DNA of 64,000 nucleotides from Pseudomonas fluorescens (GCF_902498065.1 NZ_CABVIR010000002.1:186001-250000), one strand, 5' to 3'; numbered from the stretch's first letter, positions 1-9,381 are shown. Notes: generated by a model not told the origin, from the letters alone. Numbers and translations are program-made.

Positions 1-522
<522 letters not shown>

Positions 523-724
523 GCATTTGTCTGGGCGCGGTGAATTCCTTTCGATTGCCCCTGTCTTACAGCGGCGTCGATCGGTTAAACGGGATTCATC
601 GTCAGGTAGCAAACGTGTGCTTCACCTCATTAAAGGTAAAGCCTGCACAGACCGTTATACTTGCGACACTTCATGCCGGGAGCACGGCAATTCAACATTT
701 CAGCCACCACAAAGGGAGCGGCGG

Positions 725-1582
725 GTGAGTCTCACAGTCATTGCGCAGCGAATGGGTATAACGAGCTTTCAGCGCCTGGTGACTGGCCTTGTCTTGAGTA
801 CCTTGCTGGTCGGTTGTTCCAGCAACAAATCGAGCGACGTACGCGTCGTCGATCGCAACAATGCCGTGGCCCAGCGTCCGGCAGTAACCACTGGCCAGTA
901 TGTGGTTCGACCTAAAGACACCCTGTTTTCCATCGCCTTTCGCTACGGTTGGGACTACAAAGCCCTCGCCGCACGCAACAACATTCCTACGCCTTACACG
1001 ATACATCCGGGTCAGACGATTCGCTTTGACGGTCGCACCGGTTCAACGCCGACGGCGGTGGTCAGCCCGGCCGATTCAACGCCTTCATCGTCGAGTAAAA
1101 CCACGGTAATCCGGCGCCAGCCAAATGGCGCAACTACGACGACAACGGTGGTTGCACCGTCCGTCGCCAACAAGCCAGCACCCGCTCCAATGCCTCCCGC
1201 AGGCCCGGCCCCGACCGGCTGGGGATGGCCTTCTAATGGCATTCTCATTGGAAAATTCTCTTCAAACGGTAGTTTGAATAAAGGAATTGATATCGCCGGG
1301 GATTTGGGACAGCCTGTTTTAGCTGCGTCTGATGGGACGGTGGTATACGCCGGGAGTGGCTTAAGGGGCTACGGCGAATTAGTCATCATCAAACACAGCG
1401 ATACCTACGTCAGTGCCTACGGTCACAACCGCAGGCTTTTGGTTCGGGAGGGGCAGCAGGTCAAGGTCGGACAGACAATTGCCGAAATGGGGTCAACGGG
1501 TACAGACCGGGTGAAACTGCATTTTGAGATTCGCCGACAAGGTAAGCCTGTAGATCCGCTGCAATTCCTGCCACGTCGTTGA
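725..1582 (+). CDS. nlpD: LysM/M23 lipoprotein NlpD, amidase activator
   Basis: This is an outer-membrane lipoprotein of 285 residues that in the known family activates an AmiC-type amidase during daughter-cell separation. The open frame reaches further upstream, but GTG at 725 is preferred: AGGGAG lies just upstream and the signal peptide then ends in the lipobox LLVGC. A LysM domain (QYVVRPKDTLFSIAFRYG) follows around residues 57-100, then a Pro/Thr-rich linker and a C-terminal LytM domain (GIDIAGDLGQPVLAASDGTVVYAG). The catalytic His of active M23 enzymes is replaced in NKGIDI, fitting an activator and not a hydrolase. In pseudomonads the main rpoS promoter lies inside nlpD. Confidence 0.93.
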   Translation: MSLTVIAQRMGITSFQRLVTGLVLSTLLVGCSSNKSSDVRVVDRNNAVAQRPAVTTGQYVVRPKDTLFSIAFRYGWDYKALAARNNIPTPYTIHPGQTIRFDGRTGSTPTAVVSPADSTPSSSSKTTVIRRQPNGATTTTTVVAPSVANKPAPAPMPPAGPAPTGWGWPSNGILIGKFSSNGSLNKGIDIAGDLGQPVLAASDGTVVYAGSGLRGYGELVIIKHSDTYVSAYGHNRRLLVREGQQVKVGQTIAEMGSTGTDRVKLHFEIRRQGKPVDPLQFLPRR

Positions 1583-1687
1583 TTTGTTGTCAGCCTGTTC
1601 CGTCGCGTAGAGGGAACAGGCTCCAGCGTTGCCAAGGATAAAGGCGCCGCTCGAGCTTGAGGTCGAACTCACCAAAGGACTATAACA

Positions 1688-2695
1688 ATGGCTCTCAGTA
1701 AAGAAGTGCCGGAGTTTGACATCGACGATGAGGTTCTCCTGATGGAGACCGGCATCGGTACGGATTCGATGTCGAATGATGAAGGGGCTGCTCCACCTTC
1801 CGTTCGTGCCAAATCCAAACACTCCGCCTCGTTAAAGCAACACAAGTACATCGATTACACGCGTGCGCTCGATGCCACGCAGCTATACCTCAATGAAATC
1901 GGCTTTTCCCCTCTGCTGTCCCCCGAAGAAGAAGTTCACTTTGCACGCTTGTCGCAAAGTGGCGATCCGGCCGGGCGCAAACGCATGATTGAAAGCAACC
2001 TGCGGCTGGTGGTGAAAATCGCCCGGCGCTACGTCAATCGCGGCTTGTCGTTGCTGGACCTGATCGAAGAGGGCAACCTCGGACTGATTCGGGCGGTAGA
2101 AAAGTTCGACCCCGAACGTGGCTTCCGCTTCTCGACCTATGCAACCTGGTGGATTCGTCAGACCATCGAGCGCGCAATCATGAATCAGACCCGGACCATC
2201 CGGTTGCCGATCCATGTGGTCAAAGAGCTTAACGTGTACCTGCGGGCTGCACGGGAGCTAACGCAAAAACTCGATCATGAACCCTCACCCGAAGAGATCG
2301 CCAACCTGCTGGAAAAACCGGTGGGAGAGGTCAAGCGCATGCTCGGCCTGAACGAGCGGGTTTCTTCGGTCGACGTCTCGCTGGGTCCGGATTCGGATAA
2401 AACCCTGCTGGACACCCTTACCGACGACCGTCCGACCGATCCGTGCGAACTGCTGCAGGATGACGATCTGTCTCAGAGCATTGATCAATGGCTTTCGGAA
2501 TTGACCGACAAGCAGCGCGAAGTGGTCATACGCCGCTTTGGCTTGCGCGGGCACGAGAGCAGCACGCTGGAAGATGTAGGCCTGGAAATTGGCTTGACCC
2601 GGGAACGTGTCAGACAGATTCAGGTTGAAGGCCTGAAGCGTCTTCGGGAGATTCTGGAGAAGAATGGCCTGTCGAGTGAGTCGCTGTTTCAATAA
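1688..2695 (+). CDS. rpoS: Stationary-phase sigma factor RpoS (sigma-38)
   Basis: The 335-residue product directs RNA polymerase to stationary-phase and general stress promoters. Region 1.2 ([21 protein letters not shown]) begins near residue 58. Region 2 contains [19 protein letters not shown] and the tryptophan-rich [13 protein letters not shown]. Region 4 carries the helix-turn-helix [19 protein letters not shown]. The start is supported by AAAGGA seven bases upstream. It lies 105 bases after nlpD and is followed by an intrinsic terminator. Length and motifs are complete. Confidence 0.98.
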   Translation: MALSKEVPEFDIDDEVLLMETGIGTDSMSNDEGAAPPSVRAKSKHSASLKQHKYIDYTRALDATQLYLNEIGFSPLLSPEEEVHFARLSQSGDPAGRKRMIESNLRLVVKIARRYVNRGLSLLDLIEEGNLGLIRAVEKFDPERGFRFSTYATWWIRQTIERAIMNQTRTIRLPIHVVKELNVYLRAARELTQKLDHEPSPEEIANLLEKPVGEVKRMLGLNERVSSVDVSLGPDSDKTLLDTLTDDRPTDPCELLQDDDLSQSIDQWLSELTDKQREVVIRRFGLRGHESSTLEDVGLEIGLTRERVRQIQVEGLKRLREILEKNGLSSESLFQ

Positions 2696-2718
2696 GCAAA
2701 TCGCTTGAGCAGCAAGCA

Positions 2719-2747
2719 AAAAGCCCCGACTGGTTCGGGGTTTTTTG
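2719..2747 (+). terminator. Intrinsic terminator of rpoS
   Basis: CCCCGA (2724-2729) pairs with TCGGGG (2735-2740) across a short loop and is followed by six T residues. It sits 28 bases after the rpoS stop codon. Confidence 0.9.
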
Positions 2748-2764
2748 TTATCCAGAAACCCTCT

Positions 2765-2850
2765 GCAGGAGCCGGCATGCTGGCGATGAACGATTACGCG
2801 GTTTGCCAGGTTAACCGCGGTGTTTGCATCACCTGCAAGCTGACTCCTAC
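2765..2850. repeat. REP doublet (GCAGGAGCCGGC type)
   Basis: An imperfect inverted pair, GCAGGAGCCGGCATGCTGGC at 2765 and its degenerate partner ending CTCCTAC at 2850, matches the layout of the other Pseudomonas REP doublets in the window. Together with the rpoS terminator and the rsmZ control region it fills the 375-base gap before rsmZ. Confidence 0.75.
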
Positions 2851-2881
2851 AGGGGGGGATCTCAAGTTTGTAGTTTCGCGT

Positions 2882-2899
2882 TGTAAGCCTTTGCTTACT
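2882..2899 (+). promoter_or_regulatory. GacA upstream activating sequence of rsmZ
   Basis: TGTAAG-N6-CTTACT is one base away from the perfect palindrome TGTAAG-N6-CTTACA that binds phosphorylated GacA. It lies about 190 bases before the rsmZ start, the spacing known for rsmZ promoters. The stretch 2938-3000 between it and the promoter is strikingly A+T-rich; such linkers bind H-NS-like MvaT or IHF proteins in related species. Confidence 0.85.
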
Positions 2900-3035
2900 T
2901 TTTCGTAAGTGTTCGTTATTTTTACACCTTGGCAGACGACTATTGTTCGTCCGCATTTTTTTTATCTAACTGATATTTATAGATATTTATAAAGATTAAA
3001 CACATGTGACAGCCGGTTTTGGCTTGGGAAGGCAA

Positions 3036-3063
3036 TTGCACCTGCTCGGGAACGCTCTAGTAT
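3036..3063 (+). promoter_or_regulatory. Core promoter of rsmZ
   Basis: TTGCAC (3036-3041) and TAGTAT (3058-3063) are separated by 16 bases and sit directly before the expected RNA start at about 3071. Confidence 0.65.
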
Positions 3064-3070
3064 TCAGGTT

Positions 3071-3199
3071 GTGTCGACGGACAGACACGCCCTTCAAGGA
3101 TGAGGGGAAAGGACATTGCAGGACGCGATTCATCAGGACGATGAAAAGGAACACAGGGAATAGGGAAAAATGTGGGCGGGTCAAACCGCCCCTTTTTTT
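3071..3199 (+). ncRNA. rsmZ: Small regulatory RNA RsmZ
   Basis: RsmZ sequesters the translational repressors RsmA/RsmE and so relays GacS/GacA signalling. The RNA begins GTGTCGACGGACAGACAC, a self-complementary first hairpin. It carries at least six GGA motifs (AAGGAT, AAGGAC, CAGGAC twice, AAGGAA and one in the first hairpin loop) and ends in a GGGCGGG/CCGCCC terminator with eight T residues at 3192-3199. The location between rpoS and fdxA is the conserved rsmZ position. Both the GacA box and the promoter are visible upstream. Confidence 0.95.
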
Positions 3200-3214
3200 T
3201 GCCTGCAGAAAAGC

Positions 3215-3238
3215 AAAAAGGCCCGCAAGGGGCCTTTT
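3215..3238 (-). terminator. Terminator downstream of fdxA
   Basis: The near-palindrome AAAAAGGCCC/GGGGCCTTTT lies 18 bases beyond the fdxA stop codon. It can act in both directions and also backs up the rsmZ terminator. Confidence 0.8.
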
Positions 3239-3255
3239 CGGAAACGCGGGGTCAA

Positions 3256-3579
3256 TCAGCGTTCGAGGTCTTTGATCTTGCCTTTGACGCCATCCCACTC
3301 TTCGGCATCGGGCATCGATTCTTTCTTCTCGGTGATGTTCGGCCAGATTTCGGCCAACTCAACGTTCAGCTGAATGAATTCCTGCATCTCTTCCGGGACT
3401 TCATCTTCGGAGAAGATGGCCACGGCAGGGCATTCTGGTTCGCACAATGCGCAGTCGATGCACTCATCCGGGTGAATCACCAGGAAATTCGGGCCTTCGT
3501 AAAAGCAGTCCACCGGACAGACTTCTACGCAGTCGGTGTACTTGCACTTGATGCAGTTGTCGGTGACGACGAAGGTCAT
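3256..3579 (-). CDS. fdxA: 7Fe ferredoxin FdxA ([3Fe-4S][4Fe-4S])
   Basis: This is a 107-residue cytoplasmic electron carrier of the Azotobacter FdI type. The N-terminal cluster motif is [17 protein letters not shown] and the second is [12 protein letters not shown]. The start MTFVVTDNC is chosen over an in-frame upstream Met because GAGGAGA precedes it at the right spacing and the family begins this way. The gene converges on rsmZ and lies head-first after mutS in the same direction. Confidence 0.95.
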   Translation of the reverse strand: MTFVVTDNCIKCKYTDCVEVCPVDCFYEGPNFLVIHPDECIDCALCEPECPAVAIFSEDEVPEEMQEFIQLNVELAEIWPNITEKKESMPDAEEWDGVKGKIKDLER

Positions 3580-3721
3580 TTCTAATTTTCTCCTCAGGCG
3601 GCGGCAGCGGAGCCCCTTCACGTTGGGGTCGCCAGGTTTGGGAGCGATAGTCTGCAGACCAGGCTATTAGCCTGCAGCATCCCAAACCGCGCGAGATTCT
3701 AACAGCTTGCACGCAAGTGCG

Positions 3722-6301
3722 TTAGATCCGTGTCTTTAGTGTATAGAGCATTTCGAGCGCGCGACGCGGCGTCAGGTCATCCAGATCCAGTTTGGCCAGT
3801 TCATCAAGCACCGGATGCGGCAGGCTGGCGAACATGTCGCTTTGCTGCGGTGCGGCCGGTTTGCCCTTGGCGGGCTTCGGAGCTTCATGCGGCAGCGCAG
3901 TGGCTTCCAGTCGACCCAGGTGCTCGCGAGCGCGCACGATCACTTCGCTCGGCACACCGGCCAGCTGCGCAACGGCCAGGCCATAGCTCTGGCTGGCAGG
4001 CCCTGGCAGCACGTGGTGCAGGAACACGATGCGCTCGTTGTGCTCAGTGGCGTTGAGGTGCACGTTGGCCACCAGCGGTTGCGCTTCCGGCAATACGGTC
4101 AGCTCAAAGTAGTGGGTGGCGAACAGCGTGTAAGCCCGCAGCTGCGCCAGGCGTTCAGCCGCAGCCCAGGCCAGGGATAAGCCGTCGAAGGTGCTAGTGC
4201 CGCGACCGACCTCGTCCATCAGCACCAGGCTGCGCTCGGTGGCGTTGTGCAGAATGTTGGCGGTTTCGCTCATTTCGACCATAAAGGTCGAACGTCCACC
4301 GGCCAGGTCATCGCTGGAACCGATCCGGGTGAAGATCCGGTCCACCAGCGACAATTCGCAACTCGCCGCCGGCACGAAGCTGCCGATATGCGCCAGCAAA
4401 ACGATCAGCGCGGTCTGACGCATGTAGGTGGATTTACCGCCCATGTTCGGGCCGGTGATCACCAGCATGCGCGTATTGTCATCGAGGCTCAGGTCGTTGG
4501 CCACGAACGGCGTGGTCAGCACTTGCTCGACCACCGGGTGACGACCCTGGCTGATGCGCATGCACGGCTCGTCGACGAAACGCGGGCAGTTCAGGTCGAG
4601 GTTCAGCGCGCGTTCGGCGAGGTTGCTCAGCACGTCCAGTTCGGCCAGGGCGGCGGCGGTGTCTTGCAGCGGCGGCAATTGGCTGATCAGGTCTTCGAGC
4701 AGCGCTTCGTAAAGCATCTTCTCGCGGGCGAGGGCGCGGCTCTTGGCTGACAGCGCTTTGTCCTCGAAAGCCTTCAGTTCCGGCGTGATAAAACGCTCGG
4801 CGCCTTTCAGCGTCTGGCGCCGGATATAGTCGGCCGGCGCCGACTCGGCTTGCTTGCTCGGCAACTCGATAAAGTAACCGTGAATGCGGTTGTAGCCGAC
4901 TTTCAGGTGCGACAGGCCGGTGCGGGCCTTCTCGCGTGCTTCCAGATCGATCAGGAACTGCCCGGCGTTTTCACTGAGTGATTGCAGGTCATCGAGTTCG
5001 CTGTCGTAACCGGTTTTCAACACGCCGCCATCACGGATCACCGCGGGTGGGTTGTCGATGATGGCTTTTTCCAGCAGGGCCGCCAGTTCCGGGTAGGTGC
5101 TGGTGGTTTTCGCCAGTTGAATAATGTGCGGCGCTTCCAGCTCGACCATCGCCACTTGCAGCTCGGGCAATGCACCGAGGGCATCGCGCAGGCGCGCCAG
5201 GTCGCGAGGACGCGCATTACGCAAACCGATCCGCGCGAGAATCCGCTCGATGTCACCGATTTCCTTGAGCTGCGGCTGCAGCTTTTCGAAACGGTAACCG
5301 TCGAGCAGGCAGGTGATCGAGGTCTGGCGCGCCAGCAACACAGGCAAATCCCGCAACGGGCGATTCAGCCAACGGGTCAGCAGGCGGCTGCCCATGGCGG
5401 TCTGGCAGCGATCAACCACCGATTGCAGCGTGTTATCGCGACCGCCGGCCAGGTTGGTGTCCAGTTCCAGGTTGCGACGGCTTGCACCATCCAGCACCAC
5501 GGTGTCGTCCAGGCGTTCATGACGCAGGCTGCGCAAGTGGGGCAGGGCGGTGCGCTGGGTTTCCTTGGCGTAGCTGAGCAGGCAACCGGCAGCGCCGATG
5601 GCCAGGGTCAGGTTCTCGCAACCGAAACCTTTGAGGTCCTGGGTCGAGAATTGCTGGCAGAGACTTTTCAACGCCGAGTCGCGCTCGAAATCCCACGGCG
5701 CACGGCGACGAACCCCACGACGTTTCTCTGCCGGCAAGTCTTTCGGCCAGTCATCCGGGATCATCAGCTCCACCGGATTGACCCGCTCCAGTTCCGCCAG
5801 CAGGTTTTCCCAACCCTTGATTTCCAGCACTGTGAAGTTACCGCTGGTGATGTCCAGCACCGCCAGACCGAACAGGCGCTCGTCACCCAGCACCGCCGCG
5901 ATCAGGTTATCCCGACGCTCATCCAGCAGCGCTTCATCACTGACCGTGCCCGGCGTGATAATTCGCACCACTTGCCGATCCACCGGGCCTTTGCTGGTCG
6001 CCGGATCGCCGACCTGTTCACAGATCACCACCGATTCGCCGAGCTTCACCAGTTTCGCCAGGTAACCTTCCGCGGCGTGGTAAGGAATCCCACACATCGG
6101 AATCGCCTGGCCGGCCGACTGCCCACGGGCGGTCAGGGTGATGTCCAGCAACTTGGCGGCCTTCTTCGCGTCTTCATAGAAGATCTCGTAGAAGTCACCC
6201 ATGCGGTAGAACATCAGCTGGTCGGGGTGCTGGTTCTTCAGGCGCCAGTACTGCTGCATCATTGGCGTGTGCGAGGACAGATCGGTGAGTGCTTTATTCA
6301 T
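3722..6301 (-). CDS. mutS: DNA mismatch repair protein MutS
   Basis: MutS recognises base mismatches and small loops and recruits MutL. At 859 residues it is full length. The mismatch-reading Phe-x-Glu motif is F37-Y38-E39 in [10 protein letters not shown]. The ATPase has Walker [15 protein letters not shown], the following [17 protein letters not shown] block and a C-terminal helix-turn-helix. No good ribosome binding site is visible before the ATG, but the N-terminus matches the family. Its 5' end marks the left boundary of the tailocin locus. Confidence 0.98.
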   Translation of the reverse strand: MNKALTDLSSHTPMMQQYWRLKNQHPDQLMFYRMGDFYEIFYEDAKKAAKLLDITLTARGQSAGQAIPMCGIPYHAAEGYLAKLVKLGESVVICEQVGDPATSKGPVDRQVVRIITPGTVSDEALLDERRDNLIAAVLGDERLFGLAVLDITSGNFTVLEIKGWENLLAELERVNPVELMIPDDWPKDLPAEKRRGVRRRAPWDFERDSALKSLCQQFSTQDLKGFGCENLTLAIGAAGCLLSYAKETQRTALPHLRSLRHERLDDTVVLDGASRRNLELDTNLAGGRDNTLQSVVDRCQTAMGSRLLTRWLNRPLRDLPVLLARQTSITCLLDGYRFEKLQPQLKEIGDIERILARIGLRNARPRDLARLRDALGALPELQVAMVELEAPHIIQLAKTTSTYPELAALLEKAIIDNPPAVIRDGGVLKTGYDSELDDLQSLSENAGQFLIDLEAREKARTGLSHLKVGYNRIHGYFIELPSKQAESAPADYIRRQTLKGAERFITPELKAFEDKALSAKSRALAREKMLYEALLEDLISQLPPLQDTAAALAELDVLSNLAERALNLDLNCPRFVDEPCMRISQGRHPVVEQVLTTPFVANDLSLDDNTRMLVITGPNMGGKSTYMRQTALIVLLAHIGSFVPAASCELSLVDRIFTRIGSSDDLAGGRSTFMVEMSETANILHNATERSLVLMDEVGRGTSTFDGLSLAWAAAERLAQLRAYTLFATHYFELTVLPEAQPLVANVHLNATEHNERIVFLHHVLPGPASQSYGLAVAQLAGVPSEVIVRAREHLGRLEATALPHEAPKPAKGKPAAPQQSDMFASLPHPVLDELAKLDLDDLTPRRALEMLYTLKTRI

Positions 6302-6461
6302 CGGATATCAGGCAAATTCGTTGAAAGGTGTAGGGCAAAGGAGGGACATCGGCCCGGCTTTTCCGCGATGGGCGCAAGGTTAACATGGGCGGTCCACCCG
6401 ACGCAGGCATGAAAGCCGCGGGATACATGTCTGCTGTCTATACACGATTTATGCGCTTTTT

Positions 6462-6475
6462 ATGCAATTCTGCAT
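6462..6475. promoter_or_regulatory. Putative repressor operator upstream of the tailocin regulator
   Basis: The palindrome ATGCA-ATTC-TGCAT sits about 28 bases before the repressor start. The same ATGCA-N4-TGCAT arrangement occurs in the tailocin leader at 7365-7378. A further ATGC half-site lies at 6451. This is the arrangement expected for autorepression; binding is inferred. Confidence 0.55.
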
Positions 6476-6502
6476 TTGCCTCCGAAAAAAAGATGAAGCA
6501 CT

Positions 6503-7246
6503 ATGCGCGTTATGCAAAAACGCAATGTTTCTTCCGTCTTAAGAGCGCTGCTCGATCAGCACGGGATCTCCCCCACGGAGCTTCACCGTCGCACCGGCGT
6601 GCCTCAATCCACCCTCTCGCGCATTCTCAGCGGGAAGATTGTCGATCCTTCGGATAAGCACATCTCGAAGATCGCCGAGTACTTCGCCGTGAGCACCGAT
6701 CAGTTGCGCGGCCGCGCGGATGTCGCGCCTGTCGCCCATCCCGAACGCGATGAATTGCATTCCGAACTCAAGGACATAAGCCTGTGGGACGACGATACGC
6801 CCGTCGATGACGACGAGGTATCGGTGCCCTTTCTTCGCGAGGTTGAATTGGCTGCTGGATCAGGAAGATTCGTCATCGAAGAGAGCGAGCGCTCTAGCCT
6901 GCGCTTTGGCAAGCGCAGCTTGCGCCACAACGGTGTGCAGTTCGACCAGGCCAAATGCGTGACGGTACGCGGCAACAGCATGTTGCCAGTACTGCGCGAC
7001 GGCGCCACCGTGGGTGTCAATGCCGGCAAATGCGGGATCGGCGATATCGTCGATGGCGACCTGTATGCCATCAACCACAACGGCCAGTTGCGGGTTAAAC
7101 AGCTTTATCGCCTGCCGACGGGGATTCGCCTGCGCAGCTTCAATCGCGATGAGCATCCGGACGAGGACTACACCTTCCAGGAAATCCAGGAAGAACAAAT
7201 CGTCATCCTCGGTCACGTTTTCTGGTGGGGCATGTACGCCCGCTAA
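6503..7246 (+). CDS. XRE/S24 self-cleaving repressor of the tailocin (PrtR/CI-like)
   Basis: This 247-residue LexA/CI-type repressor should keep the tailocin genes silent until RecA-stimulated self-cleavage. Residues 8-70 form an XRE helix-turn-helix (GISPTELHRRTGVPQSTLSRI). Residues 108-247 form an S24 peptidase with nucleophile Ser159 in RGNSMLPVLRDGA, general base Lys199 in RVKQLYR, and an Ala118-Gly119 cleavage site in ELAAGSGRF. Met4 (6512) is an alternative start; neither has a strong ribosome site. No separate activator of the PrtN type is seen nearby, so direct repression is likely. Confidence 0.85.
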   Translation: MRVMQKRNVSSVLRALLDQHGISPTELHRRTGVPQSTLSRILSGKIVDPSDKHISKIAEYFAVSTDQLRGRADVAPVAHPERDELHSELKDISLWDDDTPVDDDEVSVPFLREVELAAGSGRFVIEESERSSLRFGKRSLRHNGVQFDQAKCVTVRGNSMLPVLRDGATVGVNAGKCGIGDIVDGDLYAINHNGQLRVKQLYRLPTGIRLRSFNRDEHPDEDYTFQEIQEEQIVILGHVFWWGMYAR

Positions 7247-7262
7247 CCTCACCGCTGTCAGA

Positions 7263-7291
7263 TAAAACCCGCCACTGCGCGGGTTTTTTTT
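7263..7291 (+). terminator. Terminator of the repressor gene
   Basis: ACCCGC (7267-7272) pairs with GCGGGT (7279-7284) and is followed by a run of T residues, 20 bases after the repressor stop. Confidence 0.88.
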
Positions 7292-7342
7292 CGCCTGCTG
7301 AAAACCGCCAACGCCTTTGCCTGTGGTGCTTTCATGCGTCAG

Positions 7343-7403
7343 TGCATTATAAATGCATAAATAAATGCATTTGTGCATTGACTGTATATGCATCCATGCA
7401 TAT
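7343..7403. promoter_or_regulatory. Cluster of TGCAT palindromes, putative tailocin operator/promoter region
   Basis: Three inverted repeats lie in 61 bases: TGCATT-ATA-AATGCA (7343-7357), ATGCA-TTTG-TGCAT (7365-7378) and ATATGCAT-CC-ATGCATAT (7386-7403). The middle one has the same half-sites and spacing as the palindrome before the repressor gene. The region is A+T-rich and lies at the head of the 517-base gap between the repressor and the first tailocin gene, where the main promoter is expected. Confidence 0.6.
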
Positions 7404-7763
7404 TCTTTGTCTCAAGCCGCTCAACAAAGCAGCTCGAAACGAAGTTCTTTAGTTCCACCACAAAGGCAGCGATGAACCGGCCTCAACGGTTCAGAGGGTT
7501 GGCAACTGACCCGGGTGTGCAGCGTAAAGCACCACAAGCAGTTATCCGGCGGGCAGGGACCGCGGTCGGAAAAACAATCTGAATGGACCCGTACCGCGCC
7601 AGTAGCGCCGAAAGGTCAACGCGAAGGACCGCATTACTGAAAAGCCTGGGTGACCGGGCTTTTTGGAATGCCTGCCTCACGTCAGGTATCTCAACCCCCA
7701 ATCGGGGACCGACTGCACAACAACCGTTGCGCGATGAATACACTTCACTCAATAGGTAAAACC
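7404..7763 (+). other. Untranslated leader of the tailocin operon
   Basis: No convincing gene is present in this 360-base stretch. It follows the operator cluster and contains GC-rich potential hairpins and an intrinsic terminator at 7640-7664, before the first coding sequence at 7764. The transcript is therefore expected either to stop early as a short RNA of about 230-260 bases or to be read through under some condition. Confidence 0.5.
7640..7664 (+). terminator. Intrinsic terminator inside the tailocin leader
   Basis: AAAGCCTGG (7641-7649) pairs with CCGGGCTTT (one G-T pair) around the loop GTGA and ends in TTTTT. It lies upstream of every tailocin gene and downstream of the predicted promoter. 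Confidence 0.75.
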
Positions 7764-8345
7764 ATGAACGGACTCAAGAAAATCATTGCCCCGCTGATGT
7801 TGGCTCTGGCCCTTGTTGGCACTGCTGGCAGTGCCACGGCGGCGAACCTGCTGGTCAACGGCAGTTTTGAACAACCGGGTTGCAGCGACAGTTGCATTCT
7901 GGACACGACAGCGAAAGCCAACTTCATCACGGGCTGGACGACCTTTCTGTCGGGAGTCGAATACTTCAACGTGCGCGCTTCGGTCCCCGGCTCCGCCGCA
8001 GTGGACGGCGCGGTGATTGTTGATCTGGCTAACTATGTTTATGGCAACGGCGGTGGCATTCAGCAGAACTTCGCAACCGTCGTAGGGGCCAAGTATCGAT
8101 TGACCTTCAGCATGGGCAACTCGCTGTACGCCAGTCGCTCCGGTGACTGTGTAGTTCAGGTGAAAGTCGCCGGTCAGACCGCCACCTTCAATACGCCAAA
8201 GGCCAAGGGCAGTGTTGTCGAGTGGAGCACCGTGACTTATGACTTCACCGCGACTACGTCCCAGACAACGCTGGCCTTTTCCAATGAGCAGAACCCGTAC
8301 GTCAACTTCGCTTTCATCGACAACGTGATCGTTGAAAAGCTGTAG
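7764..8345 (+). CDS. Secreted DUF642-like protein in the tailocin locus
   Basis: The 193-residue product begins with a clear Sec signal peptide (MNGLKKIIAPLMLALALVG, cleavage near ATA-ANLL). The mature start NLLVNGSFEQPG is the hallmark of DUF642/choice-of-anchor carbohydrate-binding-like domains, and the rest is a beta-rich galactose-binding-like fold (GGIQQNFATVVGAKYRLTFSM). Two cysteines lie close together near the mature N-terminus (CSDSC). The ATG at 7764 is chosen because it starts the signal peptide; ATG 7734 is in frame upstream. It is not a known tail gene and looks like cargo between regulator and holin. The function is unknown. Confidence 0.65.
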   Translation: MNGLKKIIAPLMLALALVGTAGSATAANLLVNGSFEQPGCSDSCILDTTAKANFITGWTTFLSGVEYFNVRASVPGSAAVDGAVIVDLANYVYGNGGGIQQNFATVVGAKYRLTFSMGNSLYASRSGDCVVQVKVAGQTATFNTPKAKGSVVEWSTVTYDFTATTSQTTLAFSNEQNPYVNFAFIDNVIVEKL

Positions 8346-8415
8346 TTCTTCGTCGATCAAAACCAGGCGGCTCATTTCCGAGAGGCGCATCTCATCGATC
8401 CCCAGGAGGCGTGAC

Positions 8416-8763
8416 ATGACAAACGAGCAACAAGCGTTGCTGGACATGCCGATCTGGCTGGTCATCGTGCTCGCCTTGATGGGCGGGGTGTCTGGCGAAA
8501 TGTGGCGCGCCGACAAGGAGGGCGCTCGCGGCTGGTCATTGCTGCGGCGTCTGGCTTTGCGTTCCGGGGCCTGCATGATCTGCGGGGTCTCGGCCATCAT
8601 GCTGTTGTACGCCGCCGGCCTGTCGATCTGGGCGGCTGGCGCGTTCGGTTGCCTCACGGCGATGGCCGGCGCCGACGTCGCCATCGGCCTTTACGAACGC
8701 TGGGCAGCCAAGCGCATCGGCGTGTGTGATGTGCCGCCACGCGATTCCCGCCCGGATCAATAA
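8416..8763 (+). CDS. Holin of the tailocin lysis system
   Basis: This 115-residue membrane protein should permeabilise the inner membrane to release the endolysin and so free the tail particles. Two to three hydrophobic segments are visible: PIWLVIVLALMGGVSG near residues 12-28 and a long pair from CMICGVSAIMLLYAAG through AAGAFGCLTAMAGADVAIG. The C-terminus is charged. AGGAGG at 8404-8409 fixes the start at 8416, well downstream of the first in-frame ATG. Holins of this type head tailocin clusters in fluorescent pseudomonads. Confidence 0.8.
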   Translation: MTNEQQALLDMPIWLVIVLALMGGVSGEMWRADKEGARGWSLLRRLALRSGACMICGVSAIMLLYAAGLSIWAAGAFGCLTAMAGADVAIGLYERWAAKRIGVCDVPPRDSRPDQ

Positions 8764-8853
8764 ATCCAGTCCCCTTGCCGTTCTGGCAACCCCCGGTCCG
8801 CTGCATGCACCCACGCAGCCGGACGCATCGAAAATTTGAACTGGAAGCCCCTT

Positions 8854-9378
8854 ATGTCCCCCGACATTGATAAGCCGTCGCGTCTGTTTTTTGCCATTGC
8901 CGACGCGCTGCGTGCAGTTGGCCCGGGTTTGAAGGTCGGAGGTCGTCAGGACTTCGACGGCACGTTCGATCAGGCGTGGGTCCTGATCGCCTTCGAACGC
9001 AATGCCCCCGGCGACCGCGCCCATGACGGGCGCATCGCCCATGTTCTGACGGTCTCGCTGCAAATCATTGTGCCGCCGACATTGGCTAACCCTGGATTGG
9101 CCGCTGGCGATCTGGCGAGCGTACTCAAGGGATTGGTTACGGATAACCGCTGGGGCCTGCCGGGTAGTCAATGCGACCTGCCCATGAACATCGATGCCAT
9201 GCCCTCGACGTTCATCAGCGGTTCGCAGGAGTACCTCGCCTGGACCCTTTCCTTCACCCAGACGATTTACCTCGGCGCATTGTTGCTGGACGACCCGCTG
9301 GGCATCCCGAAATTCGCCAAAACCTGGGAAGTCTCGAACATCGACGACCCGGACCAATACACCGCACTTGAGGATTGA
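8854..9378 (+). CDS. Uncharacterised tailocin protein, possibly tail-terminator-like
   Basis: The 174-residue product is not assigned with certainty. It has an N-terminal helix (SRLFFAIADALRAV), a mixed alpha/beta core and a C-terminal strand YLAWTLSFTQTIYLG that recalls the end of Mu gp37/tail terminator-like proteins. The ATG at 8854 with GGAAG upstream is preferred to the TTG at 8836. It sits four bases before the spike gene and is co-directional with all tail genes, so a structural or assembly role is likely. Confidence 0.55.
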   Translation: MSPDIDKPSRLFFAIADALRAVGPGLKVGGRQDFDGTFDQAWVLIAFERNAPGDRAHDGRIAHVLTVSLQIIVPPTLANPGLAAGDLASVLKGLVTDNRWGLPGSQCDLPMNIDAMPSTFISGSQEYLAWTLSFTQTIYLGALLLDDPLGIPKFAKTWEVSNIDDPDQYTALED

Positions 9379-9381
9379 GCC

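Noticed and set aside
4982..6412. 476-codon open frame opposite mutS
   Set aside because: It is a shadow of the high-GC codon pattern of mutS; it has no family-like motifs or ribosome site.
7292..7763. LexA box in front of the tailocin genes
   Set aside because: I found no CTG-N10-CAG match; the palindromes there are of the TGCAT type.
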